A DNA stretch of 64,000 nucleotides from Rahnella woolbedingensis (GCF_003602095.1 NZ_RAHH01000009.1:124001-188000), one strand, 5' to 3'. Numbered from the stretch's first letter, positions 37,259 to 47,621 are shown. Translations and numbers: made by a program. The notes: a model not told the origin generated them from the letters alone.

Positions 37259-38484
37259 AACTTGTCGCCCTCGCTGGCGGGATAGTTTTCTGACGCACCG
37301 CTTTCTACCGGTGGCATATCAGACGCCGCGCGTTTCGGCTGCGTGTCATGCACCACGCTGCCTTTAAACGCCGCCGGACGCACTATGCCACCGTCTGCAA
37401 CCATGTCCGTCAGCACGGCGGGATCGAGAATGATTTGCTCAACCGTACTGGCTGAGGCGGCCAGCGGGGTCACATTTTCCGGCTCGTCCTGCGGTACGAC
37501 AATCCGCTGAGGACGGCGGGTCACACGCGGTTCAATCTGCGGATAAGGTCGTTCATTTTCACGCGGCAGCAACCAGTGCGCCGCAGCGGACAGGAAATAG
37601 CGTCCGCAGCGGCGGCCAAGATGGTAATCCTGATTTAAAGCCGGCAGACGGCTGCCCAGCGCGTGGCTGGCTAAAGGTTTCGGCGGGAAAATCTCAAAAA
37701 TACGCACATCGTCCGGCGGATTCTCAATGAACTGCTGGATGCGGTGATAGCTTTCTTCATGATGCTGCATCATGCGCACCAGCTGTTGCAGGCTGCTTTC
37801 GCTCAGCCATTGCTCCATGCGTTTCATCCACTGCGGCGTATAGAACATTGCCGAGGGAACGGTGCGGATCACCACAATCGTATCTGCGCCACGGCGATAG
37901 GCTTCCTCAACCGGGATCGCATCGCTGATGCCGCCGTCCTGATAACTTACGCCATCAAGGTCGACGCCCATGCGGTAAAAGCCGGGAATGGCGCTGGAGG
38001 CCTTGATCAGCGGCAGCCAGTTTTCACGCGTCGGGGCGAAGTAACTGGCCGTGTAATCATCGCTGCGACAGGCACACATCAAAAATTCGCGACCGTCGAT
38101 CAAAAGCTTTTCAGCAGTTTCCATCGACAGCGGCATATTTTTTGCGGTTTCATTGACCAGCCAGTCGAGATCGATAAGATGTCCGCCGCGCACAAAACGC
38201 AGAGGATTGAAAAAGTCAGGACTGGTGGTGTAGCGGGTGATGACTCTTCTGGCGTAACCGGGTTGTCCACAGACAAAAGCAGAGAGATTTTGTGCGCCGG
38301 CAGACGTGCCCAGGTATAAATCGAAGGGATTGAAGCGTGCGCGCTGAAACTCATCCAGCACACCGGCTGTAAAAATGCCCCGCTGTCCGCCGCCTTCGCA
38401 CACCAGTGCTATTTTGCCGGGTGTATACGGTTTATACGCCAGTGGCTCTATGTTCCCCAGCGTGACAGGTATTCTGTATCCCAA
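37255..38484 (-). CDS. yjjU: Patatin-like phospholipase family protein YjjU
   Basis: A predicted serine hydrolase/phospholipase. The oxyanion-hole motif CEGGGQRGIFTAG (about residue 30), nucleophile elbow YLGTSAGAQN (about 60) and catalytic Asp in YQDGGISDAIP (about 183) are all intact. The N-terminus MGYRIPVTLGNIEPL matches E. coli YjjU. At 409 residues it is about 50 longer than E. coli (357), from a Pro/Ala-rich C-terminal tail beyond residue 300. First gene of a yjjU-yjjV pair. Confidence 0.92.
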   Translation of the reverse strand: MGYRIPVTLGNIEPLAYKPYTPGKIALVCEGGGQRGIFTAGVLDEFQRARFNPFDLYLGTSAGAQNLSAFVCGQPGYARRVITRYTTSPDFFNPLRFVRGGHLIDLDWLVNETAKNMPLSMETAEKLLIDGREFLMCACRSDDYTASYFAPTRENWLPLIKASSAIPGFYRMGVDLDGVSYQDGGISDAIPVEEAYRRGADTIVVIRTVPSAMFYTPQWMKRMEQWLSESSLQQLVRMMQHHEESYHRIQQFIENPPDDVRIFEIFPPKPLASHALGSRLPALNQDYHLGRRCGRYFLSAAAHWLLPRENERPYPQIEPRVTRRPQRIVVPQDEPENVTPLAASASTVEQIILDPAVLTDMVADGGIVRPAAFKGSVVHDTQPKRAASDMPPVESGASENYPASEGDKL

Positions 38485-38642
38485 CGGGCTATCCTCACAA
38501 AATCGGCATCACACATTTGGCCTCACTCAGCGGCCTTCATTTCTGAGCATACCTCGTCTGACTGATTTACGTGAAATTCTTGCCAAATTTCGGCGATAAA
38601 ATCGTTACGTCCTGTAAACGGCCAGATTGTGCCCATAAAAGA

Positions 38643-38669
38643 ATCGCCCCCTTCAATGAAGGGGGCGAT
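38643..38669 (-). terminator. Terminator after ytjA
   Basis: ATCGCCCCCTTCA / TGAAGGGGGCGAT is a perfect 12-13-bp stem; on the minus strand it is followed by TCTTTTA. It lies 42 bp after the ytjA stop. Confidence 0.8.
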
Positions 38670-38710
38670 GTCATTAATTAACGCTTTTTGGCATCAAATC
38701 ATTGATGCGG

Positions 38711-38872
38711 TCAGAGTCGTTTACGACCGGTAAACAGGCTGACCAGGAACAGAATGATACCGACTACGAAGACGATTTTTGCAGCCCAGGCAGCTGTACC
38801 CGCCAAACCACCGAAACCGAGAGCCGCCGCGATTAACGCGATGATTAGAAAAATAATGCCCCAACGAAACAT
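38711..38872 (-). CDS. ytjA: DUF1328 small membrane protein YtjA
   Basis: A 53-residue membrane protein, nearly identical to E. coli YtjA. It reads [20 protein letters not shown], then [20 protein letters not shown], and ends [13 protein letters not shown]. Two hydrophobic helices cover most of it. Start at 38872 follows GGAG. The gene is too short for many annotation tools. It lies between osmY and yjjU as in E. coli. Function unknown; small DUF1328 genes are often stress-linked. Confidence 0.95.
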   Translation of the reverse strand: MFRWGIIFLIIALIAAALGFGGLAGTAAWAAKIVFVVGIILFLVSLFTGRKRL

Positions 38873-39191
38873 AAGCTTCTCCTTTACCCTATTTTCACTT
38901 TGCCAGTTTAAAAGGTGGTGCCCCGCTTCGGGCCAAACTCACTGTGTAAAATTTGCCTTTCTGACGCTTTATCTGCCGGCCAAATGCCGGGAACAAAAAA
39001 CAACTTACTTAATAAAGGTAGTCGAAAAATTAAAGTGTTAGAGCTTCAGCCACGATATTTTTCCGAAATCAGGCAAATCTTATCCATCCCGAATTTTGAG
39101 CGGGCAACACAAATATAGTTATGCGTTATTCAAAAAATGTGGCGCCCGCCCGCGGGAGGGCACCCTTTACTACAGGTCGGACAGATAATCG
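38873..39191. other. Intergenic region between ytjA and osmY
   Basis: It holds the ytjA promoter region. A GCCCGCCC / GGGAGGGC hairpin around 39143-39160 is followed on the minus strand by ATTTTTTG and probably terminates osmY. No gene recognised. Confidence 0.5.
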
Positions 39192-39785
39192 TTACGGTGC
39201 GACTTTCAGGTCGTTTTTGACGCTTTTCACGCCATCAACGGTTTTCGCAACGCTTTCAGCACGGTCAGACTGTGCCTGATCTTTCACTGCACCGGAGAGC
39301 TGTACCACACCGTCGGTAGTTTCCACTTTCACGTTACGTGAAGGGACGATGTCATCGGCCAGCAGTTTGGCTTTTACAGAGGCAGTGGTCGCACTGTCAC
39401 CTGCATAACCTGTCACGCTCTGATCTTTGCTGTCTTTGGTGTGCAGTTTGTCACTGACAGATTTCACACCTTCAACTTTGGTCGCTGCGGCAACCGCCTG
39501 CTCAGCTTCTGCCTGTGAGGCTACGAAGCCGCTCAGCGTCACCACGCCTGCATTGGTGGTCACGGAAATGTCGCTGCTTTTGATGGCTTTATCATCCACC
39601 AGTGCACTTTTAACTTTCGCTGTGATGGCGCTATCGCCCATGTAGTTATCAACTTTCTTCATGGAGCTATCGATTTTGGCACCTGCGCTATCTGTAGTCG
39701 TTGTTGCAGCCAGAGCGCTGCCGCTCATCAGTGCGGTACCCAGTACGACGGCCATCATGGAATAGGCAAATTTAGAATTTTTCAT
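39192..39785 (-). CDS. osmY: Osmotically inducible periplasmic protein OsmY
   Basis: Periplasmic chaperone-like protein induced by osmotic stress and in stationary phase, usually via RpoS. A signal peptide of 26 residues ends SGSALA-A. Two BON domains follow (about residues 50-115 and 128-195); each has the pattern [18 protein letters not shown] / [18 protein letters not shown] and a VVTLSG or VVQLSG strand. Length of 197 residues is close to E. coli (201). Confidence 0.96.
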   Translation of the reverse strand: MKNSKFAYSMMAVVLGTALMSGSALAATTTTDSAGAKIDSSMKKVDNYMGDSAITAKVKSALVDDKAIKSSDISVTTNAGVVTLSGFVASQAEAEQAVAAATKVEGVKSVSDKLHTKDSKDQSVTGYAGDSATTASVKAKLLADDIVPSRNVKVETTDGVVQLSGAVKDQAQSDRAESVAKTVDGVKSVKNDLKVAP

Positions 39786-40162
39786 CGATTTCTTCCTTTC
39801 GGTTTATAAGCCTTGATTGCGGCTCTGCACGTCACATTCTTGGTGACGCCTTCTAACAAATTGTATTGCTGCTGTTTTTACTTTCCTTGTAGCAGAGTAC
39901 ATCGTTTTATTCTGGCATTTAACTACCTGACGATATAACTCACTATTGAGTGACTTTAAAGTAGTGCTTTAAGCCACCGTTTCCTGAACACACATTTAAT
40001 ATAGTCAAGAATGATCAGATGTGTAGGAAGATCGTCGATTAAGGCCTCTAATGCAGACAAGTCTTAGGATTCAGGAGATTTTGTGCCCATTTTTCAGGCA
40101 AAAAGACGATTAAACGAGCAGAGGGAAATGAGAGGTAAATCACTTTTCGCGGAGAAATGGCG
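39786..40162. other. osmY upstream region
   Basis: A 377-bp stretch holding the osmY promoter. An open plus-strand frame at 40083-40355 runs into prfC antisense and is not called. No RNA or repeat was recognised. Confidence 0.45.
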
Positions 40163-40192
40163 AAAAAAAAGACGGCAAACTTGCCGTCTTTC
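40163..40192 (-). terminator. Terminator after prfC
   Basis: AAAGACGGCAA / TTGCCGTCTTT stem; on the minus strand it is followed by a run of eight T. It lies 27 bp after the prfC stop. Confidence 0.9.
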
Positions 40193-40218
40193 TGTTTCAA
40201 AACCGGTTGATACGAAAA

Positions 40219-41808
40219 TTAATGTTCGCGGGTTTTGCGGAATTTCACTTCAGGATAACGCTCTGAAGCCAGATTCAGGTTCACCATGGTCGGGGCGATG
40301 TAGGCCAGATTATCGCCGCCATCGAGCGCCAGGTTGGTTTCGTTCTTACGCTTAAATTCTTCGAATTTCTTCATGTCGCTGCATTCCACCCAACGGGCGG
40401 TGGAGACATTCACAGATTCGTAAATCGCTTCGACGTTGTATTCGCTTTTAAGACGCGCCACGACCACTTCAAACTGCAGCACACCCACAGCACCGACGAT
40501 CAAATCGTTGTTAGAGATTGGACGGAAGACCTGTACCGCGCCCTCTTCTGAAAGCTGGACCAGACCTTTCAGCAGCTGTTTCTGTTTCAGCGGGTCACGC
40601 AGACGGATACGACGGAACAGTTCAGGGGCAAAGTTAGGTATACCGGTGAACTTCATGTTCTCACCCTGAGTAAAGGTGTCGCCAATCTGAATCGTACCGT
40701 GGTTATGCAGGCCGATGATGTCGCCCGGATAGGCTTCTTCAACGTGGGAACGGTCACCCGCCATAAAGGTCAGCGCGTCAGAAATCACCACATCTTTACC
40801 GGTACGCACCTGGCGCAGTTTCATGCCTTTTTCATACTTACCGGACACCACGCGCATGAACGCCACGCGGTCACGGTGTTTCGGGTCCATGTTGGCCTGA
40901 ATTTTAAACACGAAACCGGTGAACTTCTCGTCATCGGCTTTCACTTCACGCAGGTCGGTTTTACGTGGCATCGGTGCAGGTGCCCATTCCATCAAACCGT
41001 CCAGCATGTGGTCGACACCAAAGTTACCCAGTGCGGTACCGAAGAAGACCGGCGTCAGCTCGCCCTGCAGGAAAGCTTCGTGATCGAATTCGTGTGATGC
41101 GCCCTGTACCAGTTCCAGCTCTTCACGCAATTGCGCGGCCAGATCTTCGCCGACAGCAGCATCGAGCTCCGGATTATCCAGACCTTTCACCACGCGAACT
41201 TCCTGAATGGTGTGACCTTTACCGGTCTGGTACAGATACACTTCGTCCTTATAGAGGTGGTAAACCCCTTTGAACAATTTACCGCAGCCGATCGGCCAGG
41301 TAATCGGAGAACAGGCGATTTTCAGCTCGCGCTCCACTTCGTCCATGACTTCCATCGGATCGCGGATGTCACGGTCGAGTTTGTTCATGAAAGTCAGGAT
41401 CGGCGTATCCCGCAGACGGGTCACTTCCATCAGCTTACGGGTACGATCCTCGACACCTTTTGCGGCGTCGATCACCATCAGACAGCAGTCAACTGCGGTC
41501 AGGGTACGATAAGTATCTTCGGAGAAGTCTTCGTGCCCCGGGGTGTCGAGCAGGTTAACCAGACACTGTTTGTACGGGAACTGCATCACGGACGTGGTGA
41601 TGGAGATACCACGTTGTTTTTCCATTTCCATCCAGTCGGATTTGGCGTGATGGCTGGAGCCACGGCCTTTTACTGTACCGGCGGTCTGAATGGCCTGTCC
41701 GAATAACAGAACTTTTTCAGTAATAGTCGTTTTACCGGCATCGGGGTGAGAGATGATGGCAAATGTGCGGCGCTTGGCCACTTCAAGGGCGTATTCACTT
41801 GGAGACAT
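40219..41808 (-). CDS. prfC: Peptide chain release factor 3
   Basis: The GTPase that recycles RF1/RF2 from the ribosome after peptide release. G-motifs: [14 protein letters not shown] (G1) near residue 20, [13 protein letters not shown] (G3) near residue 90, and MNKLDRD (G4) near residue 144. The ATG at 41808 gives 529 residues, equal to E. coli; a GTG three codons upstream is the alternative. In E. coli prfC is followed upstream by yjjG and rimI; here the hipBA remnant occupies that place. Confidence 0.97.
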   Translation of the reverse strand: MSPSEYALEVAKRRTFAIISHPDAGKTTITEKVLLFGQAIQTAGTVKGRGSSHHAKSDWMEMEKQRGISITTSVMQFPYKQCLVNLLDTPGHEDFSEDTYRTLTAVDCCLMVIDAAKGVEDRTRKLMEVTRLRDTPILTFMNKLDRDIRDPMEVMDEVERELKIACSPITWPIGCGKLFKGVYHLYKDEVYLYQTGKGHTIQEVRVVKGLDNPELDAAVGEDLAAQLREELELVQGASHEFDHEAFLQGELTPVFFGTALGNFGVDHMLDGLMEWAPAPMPRKTDLREVKADDEKFTGFVFKIQANMDPKHRDRVAFMRVVSGKYEKGMKLRQVRTGKDVVISDALTFMAGDRSHVEEAYPGDIIGLHNHGTIQIGDTFTQGENMKFTGIPNFAPELFRRIRLRDPLKQKQLLKGLVQLSEEGAVQVFRPISNNDLIVGAVGVLQFEVVVARLKSEYNVEAIYESVNVSTARWVECSDMKKFEEFKRKNETNLALDGGDNLAYIAPTMVNLNLASERYPEVKFRKTREH

Positions 41809-41918
41809 GTTTTTCACGTTTCTGCGGTTGGTCCGCCCTGCATAGGATTTAACATCACGTCAGAAGATGACGTCAGGCAAAGCGGTAATAAAAGTTATAG
41901 CCGGCTATTTTCACTGAT

Positions 41919-42269
41919 TTAGACGGGATGGGCAATCAATGGTTTTTTTGCGGCATACGCCAGCAGCGGAAACTCCGAATCGCGATGGATTTTCAGCGCC
42001 TGTGTCATCCATGCCCGCAAAGCCCCTTCAGGCAACAGATTAGAGAGAACAGGAGGTAAACGTAAAGTGGAGACCAAAGGACGGTGCAAATAATCAGGGG
42101 GCGATTTTTGGGACAACGTAAAGACCGGACGCTCATGCTCCGGCAATGCGGTATAAGTAGGATCGAAAGTCAGAATATTTCGGCTTCCGGAATAATGCGC
42201 CAGAACACCAATTCTCTGCTCGTGCAGATATAACGCTAAAGCTTCAACAGATTCGGTTTGCTGAGTCAT
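41919..42269 (-). pseudogene. hipA: Truncated HipA toxin kinase, N-terminal domain only
   Basis: A 116-residue product with the HipA N-terminal (couple_hipA) domain: ALYLHEQRIGVLAHYSGSRN, YLHRPLVSTLRLPPVLSNLL and PEGALRAWMTQ are typical of the family. It stops after HRDSEFPLLAYAAKKP, where full HipA proteins (about 430 residues) enter the kinase domain. No kinase motif is found in the 100 bp downstream, so the catalytic part was lost. It starts two bases after the end of the shifted hipB frame, a spacing typical of hipBA operons. Low chance of toxicity; a separate N-terminal role is conceivable. Confidence 0.8.
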
Positions 42270-42271
42270 CG

Positions 42272-42574
42272 CTAATCTTCCAGATCACGCAAGAGGTCAC
42301 GCCAGCTGTCTGGCAGGCTTTCATTCAGGGTCAGTCTGAGTGCCGTCCAGTAACGCTTGTACCTCCTGCACCCGCTGACGTGGCACCAGCATCATTTCAA
42401 GATCCATGCCTTCCAGAAGCCTCAGTAATGTTGAAAGGCGGGGATCGGCACCCGCTTCAATTTTTTGATATTGCTGTTGAGTCATGCCGGTTTTCATACG
42501 CATATCTTGCTGGATCAGCGTTAACTGCTGGCGTCGTTTTTTAATAATGCTGGCAATTCTTTGAGAGTTCTCAT
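42272..42574 (-). pseudogene. hipB: HipB-like Xre antitoxin gene with frameshifts
   Basis: A helix-turn-helix protein gene split over frames. From an ATG at 42574, well placed behind AGGAG, the frame reads MRTLKELPALLKN and stops after 17 codons. The -1 frame, open to 42321, encodes KKRRQQLTLIQQDMRMKTG and the Xre helix QQYQKIEAGADPRLSTLLRL. A run of six A (plus-strand T at 42537-42542) lies exactly at the switch. Near the 3' end a third frame encodes LNESLPDSWRDLLRDLED and stops at 42272, two bases before hipA. Either two indels have broken the gene, or the first shift is bypassed by slippage. The ATG at 42503 alone would give 60 residues and cut the HTH. Confidence 0.68.
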
Positions 42575-42628
42575 CCGCTATCTCCTGAAAATACGCTTAC
42601 AGCATATTGGTTGTTTTTTAGACTTAAA

Positions 42629-42644
42629 ACAATCAATTGATTGT
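42629..42644. promoter_or_regulatory. Perfect 16-bp palindrome upstream of the hipBA remnant
   Basis: ACAATCAATTGATTGT is a perfect palindrome 55 bp upstream of the hipB ATG, a usual place for an autoregulatory HipB operator. Two AGATGTAA copies lie further upstream at about 42669 and 42701. Confidence 0.5.
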
Positions 42645-42750
42645 AAATGGCACTTTATTACAACTCATTAGATGTAATAAAAATAAAATACAGCCAATAA
42701 GATGTAAGAAGAGAGAGGCATTACTGTGGGTGAGGAGTTTATGACAACTC

Positions 42751-43194
42751 TTAGCCGAGCGGCAGCGCCATCATGATGGCATCTTCGCGACCTTGTGCGG
42801 CGGGATAATAATTGCGGCGGACAGAGAGTTCGTTGAAACCGAGGCTTTCATAGAGCGCAATGGCTTTGGCGTTTGAGGCGCGGACTTCCAGCCATAGCGT
42901 GAAAACATCTTTTTGCTCAAGCTGTTGGATCACTTCTTCGAGCAGCGTACGGCCTAAACCCTGACGCTGGAAAGCCGGATCGATGGCGATATTAAACAGC
43001 GTGGCTTCGTCGAGCACGATTTGAGTGATCGCAAAACCGGCCATCACTTCGCCCTGCATAATTTTGAGGTTCAGATAACGCTCACCCTGATTGCTGGCTA
43101 ACGTCTTTTCAGTCCACGGAAAGGCGTGACTGGCCTGCTCAATCTCAAAAGCGCGGGGAAGATCAGCGGTGGTCAGGATAGAAATGTTGTTCAT
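42751..43194 (-). CDS. rimI: Ribosomal protein bS18 N-alanine acetyltransferase RimI
   Basis: Acetylates the N-terminal alanine of ribosomal protein S18. GNAT fold: FNIAIDPAFQRQGLGRTLLEE carries the acetyl-CoA loop (about residue 75), and LWLEVRASNAKAIALYESLGF the C-terminal motif. The ATG at 43194 gives 147 residues (E. coli 148). Its 5' end overlaps the holD 3' end by 32 bases, as in E. coli, which points to coupled translation. Confidence 0.96.
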   Translation of the reverse strand: MNNISILTTADLPRAFEIEQASHAFPWTEKTLASNQGERYLNLKIMQGEVMAGFAITQIVLDEATLFNIAIDPAFQRQGLGRTLLEEVIQQLEQKDVFTLWLEVRASNAKAIALYESLGFNELSVRRNYYPAAQGREDAIMMALPLG

Positions 43195-43576
43195 TTTCAC
43201 AGATCTGCTGCCAGAGTGCGCGTTTTGCGCTGGCGTCTTGATAGAGTTCGGCCAGAGCCGGACTGGATAACTGCGGACCGGCGAGAGTCAGCGGTTCGCT
43301 TAACCCCAGTCGCCAGACATTGCAGCGGGTATCTTCAGGCAGCATGGCAACCTGCTCCGGCGTCAGGCGGTAAACCTGCTGTGAGCTCAGTGCCAGACTG
43401 CGTAAAACATCGGTGACCAGCGGATCATCTTCCGCAGGGGGGACATCTGCCACAATCAGCAGTTTAGTGTCAGCAGGCAGGCTGACTGCCACTTCGCCCT
43501 GTAAAACTGCGGGCCGGCGCAGCGTCCACTGGGTGATCCCCAGTTGCTGTAACAGTGTGTCTCGTCTGGATGCCAT
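43163..43576 (-). CDS. holD: DNA polymerase III psi subunit
   Basis: The psi subunit links the clamp loader through chi to SSB. It starts MASRRDTLLQQLGITQWTLR, and the LLIVADVPPAEDDPLVTDVLRSL segment near residue 40 is the family core. Length of 137 residues equals E. coli. It is divergent from rsmC (114 bp between starts) and overlaps rimI. Confidence 0.95.
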   Translation of the reverse strand: MASRRDTLLQQLGITQWTLRRPAVLQGEVAVSLPADTKLLIVADVPPAEDDPLVTDVLRSLALSSQQVYRLTPEQVAMLPEDTRCNVWRLGLSEPLTLAGPQLSSPALAELYQDASAKRALWQQICENEQHFYPDHR

Positions 43577-43690
43577 GCCTGATTCCTGCCCGTTAAATAC
43601 CGAAAAAGCCCGGCTATGCTAGCAAACACATCGAACATGCGCCAATAAACCTCTATAATCCCGCGTTCATTCCTGAGGAGCCTCACCCTG

Positions 43691-44737
43691 ATGTCTGCAT
43701 TAACTCCGGCCAGCGAAGTCATACTGCGCCATAGCGAAGAATTCGAAGGCCGCCGCGTATTGTTCGCCGGCGACTTACAAGACAATCTGCCTGCTGAAAT
43801 TGACGCCGAAGAAGTCCGCGTCCACACCAATATGTACCATCACTGGCAGATGCTCAGCAAAAGTCTGGGCGAAAACGTTCAGTTTGGTTTGCTGGCTGAC
43901 GCTGAGCTTATCGCCCCTTGCGATGTTCTGGTGTATTACTGGCCGAAAAGTAAACTGGAAGCCAAATTCCAGCTGTTCAACTTACTTTCACAATTGCCGG
44001 TTGGCATTGATGTGTTTGTCATCGGTGAAAACCGCAGCGGCGTCCGCAGTGCGGAAACCACGCTCGAAGGCCTGTGTGAGCTGAGCAAAATCGACAGCGC
44101 GCGTCGCTGTGGTTTGTATCATGCCCGTCTGGAAAAGCAGCCTGAATTTGATGCGGATGGCTGGTGGGATCAGTACATGGTGGAAGAAGTCACCATCAAA
44201 ACTCTGCCGGGCGTATTCAGCCGTGAAGGTCTGGACAGCGGAAGCCTGCTGCTGATCAATACATTCGAAGAGCCGGTGAAAGGCAAAGTGCTGGACGTAG
44301 CTTGTGGCTCGGGCGTGCTGGCTTCTGTGCTGGCCATGTACTCGCCGAAGATGAAAGTCACGCTCAGCGATGTGAGCGCAGCCGCTATCGAAGCCAGCCG
44401 CGCCACACTGGCGGCGAACGACCTGCCGGGCGAAGTGATCGCCAGCAACGTTTATTCCGACATTGCCGGTCGTTTTGACATCATAATCTCCAACCCGCCG
44501 TTCCACGAAGGTCTGCAAACCAGCCTGACTGCGGCTGAGCAGTTGATCCGTGGCGCTGTAGGCCATCTGAACATTGGCGGCGAACTGCGCATTGTGGCTA
44601 ACGCCTTCCTGCCGTATGCCGCCCTGCTCGATGACGCTTTCGGCAGCCATGAAGTACTGGCACAAAACGGTCGCTTCAAGGTCTATAAAGCCGTCCGTGG
44701 CCGTCCACCGCGCGATTTGAAAAAGAAAAAACGTTAA
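43691..44737 (+). CDS. rsmC: 16S rRNA m2G1207 methyltransferase RsmC
   Basis: Methylates N2 of G1207 in 16S rRNA within the 30S subunit. The protein has an inactive N-terminal methyltransferase-like half and an active C-terminal half with the SAM motif [17 protein letters not shown] (about residue 200) and catalytic [15 protein letters not shown] (about 268). Length of 348 residues (E. coli 343). GAGGAG precedes the ATG. It is convergent with the aldo/keto reductase gene, four bases apart. Confidence 0.96.
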   Translation: MSALTPASEVILRHSEEFEGRRVLFAGDLQDNLPAEIDAEEVRVHTNMYHHWQMLSKSLGENVQFGLLADAELIAPCDVLVYYWPKSKLEAKFQLFNLLSQLPVGIDVFVIGENRSGVRSAETTLEGLCELSKIDSARRCGLYHARLEKQPEFDADGWWDQYMVEEVTIKTLPGVFSREGLDSGSLLLINTFEEPVKGKVLDVACGSGVLASVLAMYSPKMKVTLSDVSAAAIEASRATLAANDLPGEVIASNVYSDIAGRFDIIISNPPFHEGLQTSLTAAEQLIRGAVGHLNIGGELRIVANAFLPYAALLDDAFGSHEVLAQNGRFKVYKAVRGRPPRDLKKKKR

Positions 44738-44741
44738 TCAG

Positions 44742-45734
<993 letters not shown>

Positions 45735-45860
45735 CGGATTTTCCTTTTTTGACTCAGAGAGGGAAGTAACGAAGTGAAGTGTGGTTGTTATGTCAGGAAA
45801 GATAAATCAGTGAAAACGTGCAACACTGTTCATAAATCGCAAACAATCAGGGGGTGAGTT

Positions 45861-46799
45861 ATGGATCAAATTCAGGCGATGAAAATTTTCATCCGGATTG
45901 CCGAACTGGAAAGTTTTAGCCGGGCAGCGGAAGACCTGAATCTGCCACGGGCGACAGTCAGCACGACACTCAAACGGCTGGAGCAAAAGCTCGGGGTTCG
46001 CCTGTTTCTGCGCACCACACGGCAGGTGAAAATCACCGATGAAGGCAAAATTTACTATCAGCGCTGTCTGCAACTGATCTCGGCGCTGGAAGAATCCGAC
46101 ACCTTGTTTGCCCATCACAAAAATCAGCCCGCAGGCGTGGTCCGCATCGATATGCCGCATTCTTTGGCACGCGTGATGGTGATCCCTGCCTTGCAGGCTT
46201 TTTATCAGCGTTATCCGCAAATCACCCTGAGCGTCAGCGCCAATGACAACGCCATCAATCTGCTCGATCAGGGTGTGGATTGTGTGGTGCGTGCCTGGCC
46301 TTCAGAAGATGACAATTTGCAGTCGCGCCATCTGGCAGATTTGAAACAAATCACCTGCGCCTCGCCTGAGTATTTAGCGAAATTCGGTACGCCAGAAACG
46401 CCGGAAGATCTCGCCGGACATCAGGCCGTAGGCTATTTTTTTGCTCATCAGCGGGCAGATTCACATCTGGAATTCGTGACAGACGGAAAAGTCGAAAAGC
46501 GACAACTGGCGAGCAAACTAACCGTTAGTGGTGCTGATGCCTATGTCGCCGCTGCAAAAGCCGGTTTCGGGCTGATTCAGGCCTCGGAGCTGGCGATGGC
46601 ACAGGAACTGGCCCAGGGAGAACTGGTAGAGGTGTTGCATCAGCACCTTCCACCGCCGATGCCGCTATACATTATGTATCCGCCCGGTCGTTTTCTTGCG
46701 CCGAGGATCCGTGTGCTGCTGGACTGGTTAATCACACTGTTTTCCAGCCCTGATCATCCGGCGAAACAGGAAGCCATTATGGGAAAAATAGTCGATTAA
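45861..46799 (+). CDS. LysR-family transcriptional regulator
   Basis: A typical LysR protein of 312 residues. The DNA-binding helix-turn-helix is ESFSRAAEDLNLPRATVSTT, then LKRLEQKLGVRLFLRTTRQV (residues 15-60). The effector-binding domain occupies about 90-295. Divergent from the aldo/keto reductase, 126 bp between starts, and likely its regulator, although family members in this branch also act on unlinked genes. The inducer is unknown. Confidence 0.9.
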   Translation: MDQIQAMKIFIRIAELESFSRAAEDLNLPRATVSTTLKRLEQKLGVRLFLRTTRQVKITDEGKIYYQRCLQLISALEESDTLFAHHKNQPAGVVRIDMPHSLARVMVIPALQAFYQRYPQITLSVSANDNAINLLDQGVDCVVRAWPSEDDNLQSRHLADLKQITCASPEYLAKFGTPETPEDLAGHQAVGYFFAHQRADSHLEFVTDGKVEKRQLASKLTVSGADAYVAAAKAGFGLIQASELAMAQELAQGELVEVLHQHLPPPMPLYIMYPPGRFLAPRIRVLLDWLITLFSSPDHPAKQEAIMGKIVD

Positions 46800-46895
46800 A
46801 CCATCGATTAACCTGAGGGCTTTCTGGCACACTGAACCATTCACGGCGAATATGCTGTTTTTTACATCAAACGTCCGAAATGGGGGAAATAACTA

Positions 46896-46923
46896 TTGAC
46901 GCCTGTGGGAAAATCTCTAGAAT
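46896..46923 (+). promoter_or_regulatory. Promoter of the tRNA-Leu genes
   Basis: TTGACG at 46896 and TAGAAT at 46918 are separated by 16 bp. They are followed by the GC-rich discriminator TCGCCCCCG, the pattern of stringently controlled stable-RNA promoters. It lies 70 bp upstream of the first tRNA. Confidence 0.8.
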
Positions 46924-46992
46924 TCGCCCCCGTGGTTGTGTTACTTGCTGATGACATTCCGATGAATGCGTCAACACAGTAATCAATTGGAA

Positions 46993-47078
46993 GCGATGGT
47001 GGCGGAATTGGTAGACGCGCTAGCTTCAGGTGTTAGTGTCCTTTGGATGTGAGGGTTCGAGTCCCTCCCTTCGCACCA
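46993..47078 (+). tRNA. tRNA-Leu(CAG), copy 1, with acceptor-stem mismatch
   Basis: A class II tRNA of 86 nt with encoded CCA, anticodon CAG at 47027-47029, long variable arm and T-arm GAGGG-TTCGAGT-CCCTC. The acceptor stem GCGATGG pairs with CCTTCGC except position 5-68, which is U-U; copy 2 has A at position 5. The variable arm differs from copy 2. D stem, anticodon stem and T stem are intact, so it may still be functional. Confidence 0.93.
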
Positions 47079-47123
47079 CTCCGGTGATATAAATCGAATC
47101 AGCAGTAAGCAGAAATCATCTGT

Positions 47124-47210
47124 GCGAAGGTGGCGGAATTGGTAGACGCGCTAGCTTCAGGTGTTAGTGTTCTTACGGACGTGAGGGTTCAAGTCCCTCT
47201 CTTCGCACCA
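47124..47210 (+). tRNA. tRNA-Leu(CAG), copy 2
   Basis: A class II tRNA of 87 nt with encoded CCA, anticodon CAG at 47158-47160. The acceptor stem GCGAAGG pairs fully with TCTTCGC (G7-U66 wobble). It matches the E. coli leuPQVT family. It lies 45 bp after copy 1 and shares the same promoter and terminator. Confidence 0.97.
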
Positions 47211-47269
47211 CATGATTTTGCTCCTCAGCTTTACCCTCCTGTACGACCTCTTTTGATTTCAAAAAGTAA

Positions 47270-47304
47270 AAAAGCCCGACAGCTTTGCTGTGTTTTTTAT
47301 TTTT
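47270..47304 (+). terminator. Terminator after the tRNA-Leu genes
   Basis: ACAGC (47279-47283) pairs with GCTGT (47287-47291), flanked by A-rich sequence and followed by TTTTTTATTTTT. It ends the tRNA transcript. Confidence 0.75.
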
Positions 47305-47336
47305 CATCCTGATTTCCTTTTATTGATGACGACTTA

Positions 47337-47621
47337 TTAAAGCAAACTAAAGTTCAACGTTACCGCAGCCAGTCCGCCTGCCAGCGCCATAAACGACGGC
47401 AGCAGCATGTAATGACGTAAAGTCCTGTGAAACAGCATGACCAGCGTCGCCAGCATTGCGACCACCACCAGCATCCGCAACTGGTCGAGCGTCATATGCG
47501 TCAGCGCCAGCAAAGGCATCAGTGCACAGGGCAGCAACACACCCCAGCCACTGGTGAGACGCTTACCCAATATCCAGACAACCGCCCAGATCCCACATGC
47601 TATGACAATCGCCGGTATCAT
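47337..47621 (-). CDS. Small hydrophobic membrane protein, possibly DUF1435
   Basis: A 94-residue protein with three to four hydrophobic helices (VIACGIWAVVWILG, VLLPCALMPLLALTHM, MLVVVAMLATLVMLF, LPSFMALAGGLAAVTL). I chose the ATG at 47621, behind GGAGCAGGGTT, over a start 21 codons upstream. The sequence recalls the DUF1435 family of enterobacterial membrane proteins, but I am not sure. It does not look like a transporter subunit by motif. It lies alone between tRNA genes and a diguanylate cyclase gene. Confidence 0.6.
   Translation of the reverse strand: MIPAIVIACGIWAVVWILGKRLTSGWGVLLPCALMPLLALTHMTLDQLRMLVVVAMLATLVMLFHRTLRHYMLLPSFMALAGGLAAVTLNFSLL

Noticed and set aside
42321-42503. hipB as an intact 60-residue gene from the ATG at 42503
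   Set aside because: This start would remove the first helices of the Xre domain, and the upstream sequence in the same frame is clearly part of the domain.
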